A stretch of DNA of 64,000 nt, taken from the NCBI GenBank assembly GCA_023382535.1, contig JAHDWA010000001.1, positions 434,001-498,000 of the forward strand, in the 5' to 3' direction. The translations under genes were made by a program, and so were the position numbers. This document shows positions 56,329 through 64,000 of this stretch, piece by piece. The notes beneath the pieces were generated by a model. It worked only from the letters and a program-made list of their open reading frames with translations, did not search any database and was not told the DNA's origin. Numbering within the stretch: position 1 is the first letter of the stretch; each line of letters starts with the position of its first letter. Source of the DNA: Anaerolineae bacterium. GTDB lineage: Bacteria > Chloroflexota > Anaerolineae > 4572-78 > J111.

Positions 56329-56934
56329 TTGAGTACATCTAAACGTTCCTCTATGAAAAGATCGGCTGCCTCACAAAAGGCTAGCCGAGCTAGTAATAAC
56401 CGGCTCTGGATTGGGGTGGTTGTGGGAGCCGGCCTGTTAATCGTGGCCGGTGCGGCTTTCCTCATCCTCAACGGCGGCTCGCAACCTGCTTCTTCAATTG
56501 AAGGAGTGGTCACGTTCAGTGTCCCTCAAGGTCATCAGGATGGTCCTCTCACCTACCCGCAGACGCCGCCGGCGGGCGGCATCCATAATCCGGCCTGGCA
56601 GAATTGTGGAATTTACGATCAGCCGATTCCTAATGAGCAGGCTGTTCACTCGTTAGAGCATGGAGCCGCCTGGATTACTTACCAACCTGACTTGCCGGCT
56701 GAAGACGTCGAACAGTTGCGTACCCTGGTGCGAGGCCGCGATTTTGCTCTATTATCACCTTACCCAGACTTGCCAGCGCCGGTAGTAGCCTCGGCCTGGG
56801 GAGTGCAGCTTAAAGTTGATAGCGCCGCCGATCCCCAGTTGTCAGCCTTCCTGACCCGCTATATGCAAGGACCGCAGACTCCCGAACTCGGCGCACCCTG
56901 TAGCAGCGGTGTCGGCACACCTGTGGAGGGTTGA
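56329..56934 (+). CDS. DUF3105 membrane-anchored protein (second copy)
   Basis: 201 residues, starting at TTG with GGAG 7 nt upstream. Helix at about 26-47, then DUF3105: GGIHNPAWQNCGIYDQPI and AVHSLEHGAAWITYQPDLP. Clearly paralogous to 35805. It overlaps the start of the DUF305 gene by 1 bp (TGATG), so the pair is coupled. Confidence 0.85.
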   Translation: MSTSKRSSMKRSAASQKASRASNNRLWIGVVVGAGLLIVAGAAFLILNGGSQPASSIEGVVTFSVPQGHQDGPLTYPQTPPAGGIHNPAWQNCGIYDQPIPNEQAVHSLEHGAAWITYQPDLPAEDVEQLRTLVRGRDFALLSPYPDLPAPVVASAWGVQLKVDSAADPQLSAFLTRYMQGPQTPELGAPCSSGVGTPVEG

Positions 56935-57605
56935 TGATGACTGAAGTCCAAACGTCCTTCGCCTTTCTCCCGTTGTCAGAAGCTGAACCGGCCCGGCTCC
57001 GGCCCTGGTTATGGCCGGCCCTGGCTCTGCTTTTTCTGGTTACAACCGGCCTGTTGGCTTTTATGCTCTGGGCGCAACGCTGGCCCACTGAAGGCAGCCC
57101 AGAAGTTACTTTTGCTCGAGATATGGCCGCACATCACCAGCAGGCCGTAGAAATGGCCTTTATCCTACGGGAACGCAGCGCCGACGAAGAACTGCGCCGC
57201 TTTGCCCTTGACATATTGCTGACCCAACAGGCCCAAATTGGGCAGATGCAAGGCTGGCTGGCCGCCTGGGGGCTACCGTTGAGTGGCCCGCAGCCGGTCA
57301 TGGGCGGTCAGGCTGAAATGATGGGCATGGCCAGCCGAGAACAAGTTAACGAGCTTCAAACTTTGCCGGTCGCTGAGGCTGAAGTGGCCTTTCTGCAATT
57401 GATGATCCGCCACCATCAGGGCGGGGTTATGATGGCTCAAGAGGCGCTGCGCCAGACCAATCGCCCCGAAGTGGTACGGTTAGCCACAGCTATTGTAAAT
57501 GGGCAGCAGAGCGAGATTAGCTATATGGAGGATTTGCTTAAGCAGCGCGACGTGGCGCCGCCTGAGCCCTTAGAAATGAAAGATATGGATCATGGCGGCT
57601 CCTAA
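56934..57605 (+). CDS. DUF305 membrane-anchored protein (second copy)
   Basis: 223 residues. Helix at about 26-46, then two DUF305 halves: MAAHHQQAVEMAFIL and LMIRHHQGGVMMAQEAL, with a Met-rich loop (MGGQAEMMGMA) and Met/His-rich end (LEMKDMDHGGS). Unlike the copy at 3717 it is anchored by a helix rather than a lipid. Coupled to the DUF3105 gene. Confidence 0.87.
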   Translation: MMTEVQTSFAFLPLSEAEPARLRPWLWPALALLFLVTTGLLAFMLWAQRWPTEGSPEVTFARDMAAHHQQAVEMAFILRERSADEELRRFALDILLTQQAQIGQMQGWLAAWGLPLSGPQPVMGGQAEMMGMASREQVNELQTLPVAEAEVAFLQLMIRHHQGGVMMAQEALRQTNRPEVVRLATAIVNGQQSEISYMEDLLKQRDVAPPEPLEMKDMDHGGS

Positions 57606-57720
57606 CTAAAAGTGTAATTCAGATGTAAGGTTGGTGAACATCTAAATCAACCATCAAAATTATCTTTGAGCAAAGGAAATAGATGAAGCAACTCGGATTA
57701 CAGCGCGTACCGAAACTCCG

Positions 57721-58227
57721 ATGAGAAATTGGATAATCATAGTCATCCTGTTCCTTATAATGATAATAACCGCCGCCCAATGCAGCGTAATTTCGCCCGG
57801 TCAATCCGGGCCACCCCAAATTAAGGTAACAGAAGCCCATTCTCAGGCGGCTATGGCTGGCACTAATGGCATAGTCTATTTCACTTTACTAAATCAGGGG
57901 GGTGATTCCGACGTGCTGCTGAACGTTGAAACCGATGTAGCCATCACCGAGTTTCACGAGTCTCGGATAGATGAGCAAGGTATTATGCGTGTGGGACCTA
58001 TTCCCAACATCGAGATACCTGCTGGCGACTCGGTTAGCTTGGAGCCGGGCGGCAAACAGGTGATGCTCATTAACCTGAAGCATGGCTTGACTCCTGGCGA
58101 AAAAATGCGCCTAACTCTCATTTTTCAAAAATCTGGTCCTATGGTCATTGAGGCTGAGGTTCGCGAAGTCAATCGGGATATATCATTGGAACACCACTTT
58201 ATGCAACGCTCACTAATAGACAAGTAA
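57721..58227 (+). CDS. PCu(A)C-type copper chaperone
   Basis: 168 residues. Hydrophobic signal (about 5-20) followed by Cys 21, a possible lipobox (ITAAQC). The PCu(A)C fold is recognisable from GIVYFTLLNQGGDSDVLLNV, the EFHE His, the Met in IMRVGPI and the end GGKQVMLINLKHGLTPGEKMRLTL. The usual second His (GGxHxML) is Gln here, so its Cu(I) site may be weaker or altered. Such proteins deliver copper to oxidase CuA. Confidence 0.83.
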   Translation: MRNWIIIVILFLIMIITAAQCSVISPGQSGPPQIKVTEAHSQAAMAGTNGIVYFTLLNQGGDSDVLLNVETDVAITEFHESRIDEQGIMRVGPIPNIEIPAGDSVSLEPGGKQVMLINLKHGLTPGEKMRLTLIFQKSGPMVIEAEVREVNRDISLEHHFMQRSLIDK

Positions 58228-58238
58228 GAGAACCGCAA

Positions 58239-58856
58239 TTGGACAATAAGCCTGGTACACGAATCTATCGCCTATGGGCTCCCATTTACGATGCGGCTTT
58301 TGACCGCATTTTCTCTCAAGCGCGCTGTCGGGCTATTGAACTGCTCGATCTGCGGCCTGGTGAACGGTTGTTAATTCCCGGTATTGGCACCGGCCTCGAT
58401 TTGCCTTATCTTCCAACCGGAGTATCGGTTGCAGGCACAGATCTTAGTTCAGAAATGCTAGTTAAAGCCCGACCAAAGGCTAATGACCACGAGGTGACTT
58501 TGCTAAAAATGGACGCCCAAGTATTGGGCTTCGCTGACTGTAGTTTTGATGCAATCTTGCTTAATCTAATCCTCACGGTAGTCCCCGACGGTGCTATCGC
58601 TTTTGGCGAGGCTTGGCGGGTGCTTAAACCTAGTGGGCGAGCCGTAATTTTTGACAAATTCTTGCCCGAAGGCAGTATTGTAACGCCAGGTCGTCGTTGG
58701 CTGGGCCGCCTTCTCAGCGCCCTCGGCACCGATCCTAATCGCCGCTTGAGCGAAATCATTGGTGGTACACCAGACCTCATCGTGCAGCGAGACGAACCCG
58801 GCCTCCTGCGCAGGCAGTATCGCCTCCTGCTTTTGCAGAAAGCGAAAGATGTTTAG
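58239..58856 (+). CDS. SAM-dependent methyltransferase
   Basis: 205 residues from TTG 58239 (11 bp after the previous gene; weak site). Motif I LLIPGIGTGLDLPYL, acidic residue in VAGTDLSSEMLVKARPKA, motif II FDAILLNLILTVVPDG. Resembles UbiE-like and phosphatidylethanolamine-type methyltransferases. Substrate unknown. A related gene lies at 36464. Confidence 0.83.
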   Translation: MDNKPGTRIYRLWAPIYDAAFDRIFSQARCRAIELLDLRPGERLLIPGIGTGLDLPYLPTGVSVAGTDLSSEMLVKARPKANDHEVTLLKMDAQVLGFADCSFDAILLNLILTVVPDGAIAFGEAWRVLKPSGRAVIFDKFLPEGSIVTPGRRWLGRLLSALGTDPNRRLSEIIGGTPDLIVQRDEPGLLRRQYRLLLLQKAKDV

Positions 58857-58867
58857 CGTGGGTTGAT

Positions 58868-59761
58868 ATGAAAAAAGCATTGTCTACCACAGCCCGGCAC
58901 CAGCGGGCATTATGGATTACCTTTGCCCTTACGTTCACCTACTTTGTCATCGAAGTCGTGGGCGGAATTTTGACGAATAGTCTGGCCCTGCTTGCAGACG
59001 CCGCGCATATGTTGACCGATGTGGGCGGTCTGGCGCTGGCGCTGTTCGCGGCCTGGATGTCGCAAAAGCCCGCGACGCCTGCCAAAAGTTACGGCTACTA
59101 TCGAGTCGAGATTCTCGCTGCGCTGGCCAACGCGGTCGTGCTTTTTCTCATCTCGTTCTACATTTTATATGAGGCTTATCGCCGTTTTCAAGAGCCACCC
59201 GAAGTAGATAGTCTGCCGATGCTGGCCGTCGCCGCCGTTGGGCTAGTCGTGAATCTGGTCGGCATTTGGAATCTGCGGCGTGGCGCGGGTGAGAGTTTGA
59301 ATGTACAGGGCGCGTTTCTTGAGGTTGTCAGCGACACTCTTGGTTCACTGGGCGTCATCGTGGCTGGGGTAATTATGCTGGCGACGGGCTGGTATTACGC
59401 CGATCCAATTTTCAGCGTACTGATTGGGCTATTCATCTTGCCCCGCACCTGGGGACTAATGACGCAGGCCGTGAATGTTTTGCTTGAAGGCACGCCCGCT
59501 CATATCAACCTGAAAGCGGTCGAGGAGACGATGCGCGCTGTGCCCGAGGTTGCTGGGGTGCATGATCTGCACGTGTGGACAATCACCTCGGGCATGGAAG
59601 CGTTGAGCGCCCATGTGGTACTTGTGGAGGAGGCCGATCCGTGCGACAACCAGAAACTATTGGAGCGGCTCAACTCACAATTGAAAGATAAATTTGGCAT
59701 TGACCATACGACCATTCAAGTGGAACAGGCTAGCCTGGTAGACCAGGAAAAACAGCCATAA
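58868..59761 (+). CDS. czcD: cation diffusion facilitator (Zn/Co/Cd exporter)
   Basis: 297 residues, six helices and a C-terminal cytoplasmic domain. Metal-site residues in LLADAAHMLTDVGGLAL (helix 2, HxxxD) and VVSDTLGSLGVI (helix 5). The His-loop typical of ZitB is absent. The C-terminal domain (VHDLHVWTITSGMEALSAHVVLVE) is the usual dimer domain. 11 bp after the methyltransferase gene. It exports Zn, Co or Cd in exchange for protons. Confidence 0.9.
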   Translation: MKKALSTTARHQRALWITFALTFTYFVIEVVGGILTNSLALLADAAHMLTDVGGLALALFAAWMSQKPATPAKSYGYYRVEILAALANAVVLFLISFYILYEAYRRFQEPPEVDSLPMLAVAAVGLVVNLVGIWNLRRGAGESLNVQGAFLEVVSDTLGSLGVIVAGVIMLATGWYYADPIFSVLIGLFILPRTWGLMTQAVNVLLEGTPAHINLKAVEETMRAVPEVAGVHDLHVWTITSGMEALSAHVVLVEEADPCDNQKLLERLNSQLKDKFGIDHTTIQVEQASLVDQEKQP

Positions 59762-59796
59762 GCAATGCGAGGAAACAAAAGTAACTCTTGGAAATT

Positions 59797-60483
59797 ATGA
59801 AGAATATCACTGAGGCTCATATTTTACTCATAGATGACGAGCCCGAATTTGCCGACTTTGTGCAGCGCGGCCTGACTTATGAGGGGTACACGGTTAAGGT
59901 CGCTCACTCCGCCGGGAGTGGTTGGGATGCGGCCATGGCTGAGTCGCCCGATCTGGTTATCCTGGATGTCATGCTGCCTGACCTGGACGGCATGGCGCTG
60001 TGCCAGGCCCTTCGACAAGAGGGCCAGCGGATTCCGATCCTGATGCTCACCGCCCGTGACTCTGTGCCTGACCGGGTGGCCGGTCTGAATGCCGGCGCCG
60101 ACGATTACTTACCCAAGCCCTTTGCCTTCGAGGAACTTCTGGCCCGGCTGCGAGCCTTGCAGCGCCGCTTCGGGGCTGAAGGGGGAGAGGTGCTCACTTT
60201 AGGCGATCTGAGCCTGGATACAGGTTTGCGGGAAGCCCGGCGCGGCGAGCGGCGCATCCGCCTCAGCCCCAAGGAGTTCGCCCTGTTAGAGTTCTTTTTG
60301 CGCCATCCTCGTCAAACGCTAACGCGAGAAACGATCTTTACTCGTGTGTGGGGCTATAACTACGAAATCGAGTCCAACGTCCTGGAAGTCTATGTACGTC
60401 GTCTCCGCCGCAAGTTGGGCGAACCTGATTTGATCGAAACCGCCCACAGCTTAGGATACGTGCTGCGCGGGCCAGACGAATGA
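59797..60483 (+). CDS. OmpR/PhoB-type response regulator
   Basis: 228 residues. Receiver: HILLIDDEPEFADFVQ (acidic pair), VILDVMLPDLDG (phospho-Asp about 52), LMLTARD and DYLPKPFAFEELLARL. C-terminal winged helix with RIRLSPKEFALLEFFLRHPRQTLTRETIFTRVWGY ... VLEVYVRRLRRKLG. Start at the ATG 59797; TTG 59788 is in frame. It lies between the metal exporter and its kinase and may control metal resistance. Confidence 0.93.
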   Translation: MKNITEAHILLIDDEPEFADFVQRGLTYEGYTVKVAHSAGSGWDAAMAESPDLVILDVMLPDLDGMALCQALRQEGQRIPILMLTARDSVPDRVAGLNAGADDYLPKPFAFEELLARLRALQRRFGAEGGEVLTLGDLSLDTGLREARRGERRIRLSPKEFALLEFFLRHPRQTLTRETIFTRVWGYNYEIESNVLEVYVRRLRRKLGEPDLIETAHSLGYVLRGPDE

Positions 60484-60499
60484 ACAGAAGCGTTTAACC

Positions 60500-61906
60500 A
60501 TGTCTTTGCGTTGGCGGCTAATCTTGTGGCAAGTAGGGCTATTGGCCATTGTCCTGCTAGGCTTTGCCTTCCTTTCATATCGCTTTTTGGCCAACGGGCT
60601 GGCAGCTGAGACAGATCGAGCTTTGCAGGAGCGGGCCGCCCATGTATTGGATGCGATTCAGGTAGTGCCCAATCGAAATGTTGAGGAAGTCTCGGCTCCC
60701 ACCGATGAATTCGCCTCACCTGGTATCTATGTGCAGGTGCTTACCCCGGACGGCCATGTAGTCGCTCATTCCTACAACCTGGGACAGCAACGGCTGCCGG
60801 TTGCCCCGGCTCTCTTGCAGCGGGCACTAGCCGAAGAGTCATTCTATACGACCGAGGTGGTGGAAGGACAGCAAGTGCGGCTTTATCACCGGCCCATTCT
60901 CCGTGAAGAGAGGGTGGTAGGCGTGGTGCAAGTAGGGCAGTCTCTCCAGGGTCTCGAAACCACCTTGGGCCGGCTGCAAACGATCTATCTGGCCGGTATC
61001 ACCGGCGCACTTATTTTAGGCGGCCTAGGAAGTTGGCTGCTCGTCCGCCTCGGTCTGCGTCCGGTCACCACGATTGCCCAGACAGCCCAGCGCATCGCTC
61101 AGTTCAGTGATCTGAAGGAACGGCTAGCCTATCGAGGGCCGCAAGACGAAATTGGCCGCCTGGCAACGACGTTCAACCTGATGATGACGCGCTTAGAAGG
61201 CGCGTTTGAAGTGCAGCGTCGCTTTGTGGCCGATACGGCTCACGAGCTGCGTACTCCCCTGGCTACCATTTTGGGCAATGTAGACTTGCTCTTACGTTAT
61301 GGGCAGACACCCCACCGGCGTAAGCAGGCTCTAAGCTCAATTAAACGAGAAGGGGAGCGCACCAGCCGCCTGGTGGCCGATCTGCTGCTGCTGGCTCAGG
61401 CCGATGCCGGCCAGAGGCTGGAACTCAGACTTATCGAATTAGATGAAATCTTGATCGAGGTCTATGAACAGGCACAGGGGTTCGCCGATGGCCTCCATTT
61501 TGTCCTGGATCAGTGCGAACCAGCCTTGATCCTGGGCGATCCTGACCGACTGAAACAAGTCTTGCTCAACTTGATAGACAATGCGCGTAAATACACCCCA
61601 CCCAGAGGTCAGATCCGGCTCTCTTTAACTTGCGATGGTGATCAAGCCCAACTAACTGTCGCCGACACCGGCAGCGGTATCCCGCCTACCGATTTGCCTC
61701 ACATCTTCGAGCGTTTCTACCGGGTGAAAGGAGCGACACAGGATGGCGTACGCGGTACCGGGTTGGGCTTAGCTATCGTCAAATGGATCATTGAAGAGCA
61801 CGGCGGTGAAATTTGCGCGCAAAGCCAGGTTGGGCAGGGCGCCACCTTTACCATCCGGTTACCCCTCGAAACCGATGATGAGCCTGCTTATCCCCCTAAG
61901 ATCTAG
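60500..61906 (+). CDS. OmpR-class sensor histidine kinase
   Basis: 468 residues. Two helices (about 9-29, 163-185) enclose a 130-residue external sensor; HAMP follows (LRPVTTIAQTAQRIAQ). HisKA with VADTAHELRTPLATIL (phospho-His), then HATPase_c: N-box LLNLIDNARKYTP, G1 DTGSGIPP, F-box FERFYR and G2 GTGLGLAIV. All catalytic motifs intact. 16 bp after the regulator. Converges with the CopC-like gene (5-bp gap). Confidence 0.93.
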   Translation: MSLRWRLILWQVGLLAIVLLGFAFLSYRFLANGLAAETDRALQERAAHVLDAIQVVPNRNVEEVSAPTDEFASPGIYVQVLTPDGHVVAHSYNLGQQRLPVAPALLQRALAEESFYTTEVVEGQQVRLYHRPILREERVVGVVQVGQSLQGLETTLGRLQTIYLAGITGALILGGLGSWLLVRLGLRPVTTIAQTAQRIAQFSDLKERLAYRGPQDEIGRLATTFNLMMTRLEGAFEVQRRFVADTAHELRTPLATILGNVDLLLRYGQTPHRRKQALSSIKREGERTSRLVADLLLLAQADAGQRLELRLIELDEILIEVYEQAQGFADGLHFVLDQCEPALILGDPDRLKQVLLNLIDNARKYTPPRGQIRLSLTCDGDQAQLTVADTGSGIPPTDLPHIFERFYRVKGATQDGVRGTGLGLAIVKWIIEEHGGEICAQSQVGQGATFTIRLPLETDDEPAYPPKI

Positions 61907-61911
61907 ATTCG

Positions 61912-62529
61912 TCAATCAGGCAATCCTATCATCTCTGTATCCTTTTGCGTTCCAGTTTGCTTCTGTCTCCAAAGAAAGATGGAAATGCCTACAACTACAG
62001 CTAAGACCAGGACGGCCAGTCCGGCCGATATGAAAATGCCAAGCCATTCTGGTCGGGCTTCTGTAGTCGCCTGTTGGAGGGCTGTACTTTCAGTCGCTGC
62101 TGCCCTTCCTTCGCCCAGGGTGAAAGTGAATTCTCCCTCAACCGCGTCGCCATCATCCAGCACAGCCGACCAGCGGACCAGGTACACGCCGTCCGGCAGG
62201 GTTGGGAGGCTGGCGACCAGCGAGGCATGATCAGGGTCGTCTAGGTCCACTTCCCCGTCTCCCAGGTCTACCTGGCGTCCCTGAGCGTCGAAAACCTGTA
62301 GGGTGCTGAGCTTGGTGTCCAATTCTGTGCTAAACCAGGCCGTCACTTTACTTGGTGGCTGCTTTAGCACGGCTCCGATGGCGGGATCAGACTTGATCAG
62401 AACTTCGGGGCCGTGGGCTACCACCCTGGCTACTAACAGTCCTGAAGTCAGCAGAGCTAACACCAACGCCATTATTAGGTTCGCGCCTGCACTACAACGA
62501 AAGAATATCATCAGTTGTTTCGATTTCAT
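61912..62529 (-). CDS. copC: CopC-domain protein with C-terminal anchor
   Basis: 205 residues. Signal, then mature start HGPEVLIKSDPAIGAVLKQPPSKVTAWFSTELDTKLSTLQVFDAQGRQVDLGD ... LVRWSAVLDDGDAVEGEFTFTLG, a CopC domain with the N-terminal His. A C-terminal helix (about 167-189) anchors it. Start at 62529 with AGAGGG upstream; the frame opens further up but without a signal. Binds Cu(II) on the cell surface. The CopD partner may be the fusion protein at 50184. Confidence 0.82.
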   Translation of the reverse strand: MKSKQLMIFFRCSAGANLIMALVLALLTSGLLVARVVAHGPEVLIKSDPAIGAVLKQPPSKVTAWFSTELDTKLSTLQVFDAQGRQVDLGDGEVDLDDPDHASLVASLPTLPDGVYLVRWSAVLDDGDAVEGEFTFTLGEGRAAATESTALQQATTEARPEWLGIFISAGLAVLVLAVVVGISIFLWRQKQTGTQKDTEMIGLPD

Positions 62530-62689
62530 ATACCCTCTTGAATCTACGGCGGTAGGTTTTTGGGGCGCTGATGCGGTGGCTTTGTTTCGCAGGTGAGGAT
62601 TATCCAAATCAATGCAATGTCCGCTAAAATCCATTATATAAGAGTAAGAAGTAAAATTCTATAGTTCCAGCTAATCCGATGGAACTAAA

Positions 62690-62717
62690 AAAGGACTATC
62701 TTTTAGACTAGTCCTTT
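62690..62717 (-). terminator. intrinsic terminator after the P1B ATPase gene
   Basis: AAAGGACTA (62690-62698) and TAGTCCTTT (62709-62717); on the minus strand the stem is followed by TTTAG. It lies 146 bp beyond the ATPase stop. A second hairpin, TAGTTCCA/TGGAACTA (62662-62669, 62680-62687), follows. No gene in 62530-62862 otherwise. Confidence 0.7.
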
Positions 62718-62862
62718 ACATATGACCAATGGGGTATGTCAGGTGGCACACCGCTCAGATATATTACTCTCCTACAAACAATCTCAGCGGCAACAACGGG
62801 GGAGTGTATGGTTGGTGATATGGGCGAACGGAACGCGCTTTGCCTCTGCCGTTTCCGCACAT

Positions 62863-64000
62863 TCAGCCACGAAATCCCAGCAGGCGCAAACCATTTGCTA
62901 CGACCAGAAGCGTGCTTCCTTCATGGAAAATGACCGCTTCACTAATCTTGACCCAGCCAAAAATCGAAGCCACGATAAGAATGGCGCTCACCCCTAAGGC
63001 GATGATCAAATTCTGGCGGACTACATCGTTCGCCGTCCGCGCCAGCTTTACGGCAAAGGGCAACCGGCTGAGATCATCGCTCATAAGGACTACATCGGCG
63101 GTTTCAAGGGCGACATCGGAGCCGGCGCCCCCCATCGCAATACCAACCGAGGCGGCAGCCAGGGCCGGCGCATCGTTAACTCCATCCCCAACCATCGCCA
63201 CGCCACCATCTCTAGCCAAATCGCGTAGAGCCGCTACCTTGCCGTCGGGCATCAGCGGGGCCCGGGCTTCATCTATCCCCACCTCCGCGCCGATCGCCCG
63301 AGCAACACGGTTGTTATCGCCTGACAACATAATCGTTCGCCCAATTCCAAGCTCCTTCAAGGTGGCCAGAGTCTCTTTCGACTCAGCTCGCAGCCGGTCA
63401 GCAACACCCAATGCGCCCAGGAAGGAATCTCCCCGCTTGACCACCATCGCTGTCTGTCCCGCTGCTTCGAGTTGTTGCACAGTTTCAGTGATGTTTGGGG
63501 GAAGCATCTCTCCATCAAAGAGGGCCAGGTTGCCAACGGCGACAGCCTCACCGTTAATCACCGCCTGAAGTCCCTTGCCGTGGACGATTTGGCAGCTTTC
63601 AGGGGCAGTGATTTGAACCCCTCGTTCCTGCGCGCCCACGACCACAGCGTGGGCGATGGGATGTGACGAAACCGACTCGGCGCTGGCAGCAGTAACCAGA
63701 AGATCACTCTCGGCAATCCCTGGAGCCGGCGAGACCGTGAGGAGACGAGGCTTGCCAATTGTGAGTGTGCCGGTTTTATCAAAAGCCATAGCCGCTACCT
63801 GCCCCAACGATTCGAGGTGAGCGCCGCCTTTAATCAGCACCCCCCCTCGTGCAGCCCGCGCTACCGCTGAGAGGACGGCGGCGGGCGTCGAAATGGCCAG
63901 GGCGCAGGGTGACGCGGCCACCAGCAGCGAGATGCCTCGCAAGACGGCTTCCAAGAAGCCCGTCCCCAGCAGCATTAGCACCACTGTCAAAGTGGGCGCT
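62863..64000 (-). CDS. P1B-4-type heavy-metal ATPase, C-terminal part (runs off the window)
   Basis: About 378 residues of the C-terminal two thirds; the start lies beyond 64000. Motifs in order: membrane SPCALAIST (SPC in place of CPC), phosphorylation DKTGTLT, SSHPIAHAV, ATP-binding GDNNR and GDGVNDAPALAAA, and last helix HEGSTLLVVANG. SPC together with HEG[GS]T is the signature of the P1B-4 group (Co, Zn or Fe export), though some relatives differ. It would export divalent metal at the expense of ATP. The window edge, not a lesion, causes the truncation. Confidence 0.92.
   Translation of the reverse strand, partial: APTLTVVLMLLGTGFLEAVLRGISLLVAASPCALAISTPAAVLSAVARAARGGVLIKGGAHLESLGQVAAMAFDKTGTLTIGKPRLLTVSPAPGIAESDLLVTAASAESVSSHPIAHAVVVGAQERGVQITAPESCQIVHGKGLQAVINGEAVAVGNLALFDGEMLPPNITETVQQLEAAGQTAMVVKRGDSFLGALGVADRLRAESKETLATLKELGIGRTIMLSGDNNRVARAIGAEVGIDEARAPLMPDGKVAALRDLARDGGVAMVGDGVNDAPALAAASVGIAMGGAGSDVALETADVVLMSDDLSRLPFAVKLARTANDVVRQNLIIALGVSAILIVASIFGWVKISEAVIFHEGSTLLVVANGLRLLGFRG

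Overview
The window looks like a chromosomal segment of an aerobic, GC-rich bacterium, most likely a member of the Chloroflexota (Anaerolineae/Caldilineae-like or an uncultured relative). This is inferred from gene content: a b6-type cytochrome b, Rieske and cytochrome c set; a caa3-like oxidase with a YSHP active-site helix; paired DUF305 and DUF3105 proteins; SHOCT micro-proteins; NarL-type two-component systems; and dispersed intergenic repeats that also run through coding sequence. No rRNA or tRNA gene was recognised.

Layout. 1-4.5 kb: DUF2231 membrane protein, NAD-dependent epimerase, SPW/VKOR membrane protein, DUF305 lipoprotein. 4.5-11.5 kb (minus): potassium-channel remnant, DoxX protein, then cytochrome b - Rieske - dihaem cytochrome c downstream of a GltD-like Fe-S flavoprotein. 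11.8-19.3 kb: small metal/redox proteins, an adenylate/guanylate cyclase, a CcdA/cupredoxin/cysteine-rich cluster, an HMA-domain membrane protein and an NfeD-like protein. 19.4-25.1 kb: NarL-type kinase and regulator, NicO-type Ni/Co exporter, cupredoxin, TlpA and CcdA. 25.3-28.5 kb: haem O synthase gene ctaB split by an IS200/IS605-type element carrying an IscB RNA-guided nuclease gene, a structured upstream RNA region (candidate omega RNA) and a frameshifted tnpA. 28.6-32.9 kb: cupredoxin and ctaE-ctaF-ctaD-ctaC. 33-39 kb: SHOCT proteins, leucine-rich-repeat protein, rhodanese, DUF3105, two methyltransferases, a LuxR-type regulator. 39-42.3 kb: ABC exporter whose ATPase carries a YHS metal domain. 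42.3-48.8 kb: decayed tract with a paralogue fragment, a metalloprotease gene with an in-frame TAA, a thioredoxin-like gene with TGA in place of the first CxxC cysteine, a cytochrome c, an IS1182-type element with an amber codon, and a cytochrome c fragment. 48.8-64 kb: copper/metal and redox island (CopC-CopD-cytochrome c fusion, polyferredoxin, DUF3105, DUF305, PCu(A)C, CDF transporter, OmpR/histidine kinase pair, CopC, P1B-4 ATPase running off the end).

Functionally most genes serve aerobic respiration (quinol oxidation, cytochrome c, oxidase), its copper and haem supply, extracytoplasmic thiol chemistry, and transition-metal homeostasis. Five promoters (oxidase operon, ccdA operon, a small secreted protein, the leucine-rich-repeat protein and the rhodanese) carry related TTAC-N5-GTAA dyads and may form one regulon.

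The observations most worth following are: (1) the UxxC thioredoxin-like gene with a perfect 8-bp hairpin and GUG loop 27 nt after the UGA, a candidate selenoprotein; (2) the IscB element in ctaB, whose predicted guide would match the empty ctaB site; (3) the shared operator-like dyad. Six genes carry an internal stop or frameshift, so either real decay or assembly error must be kept in mind throughout.
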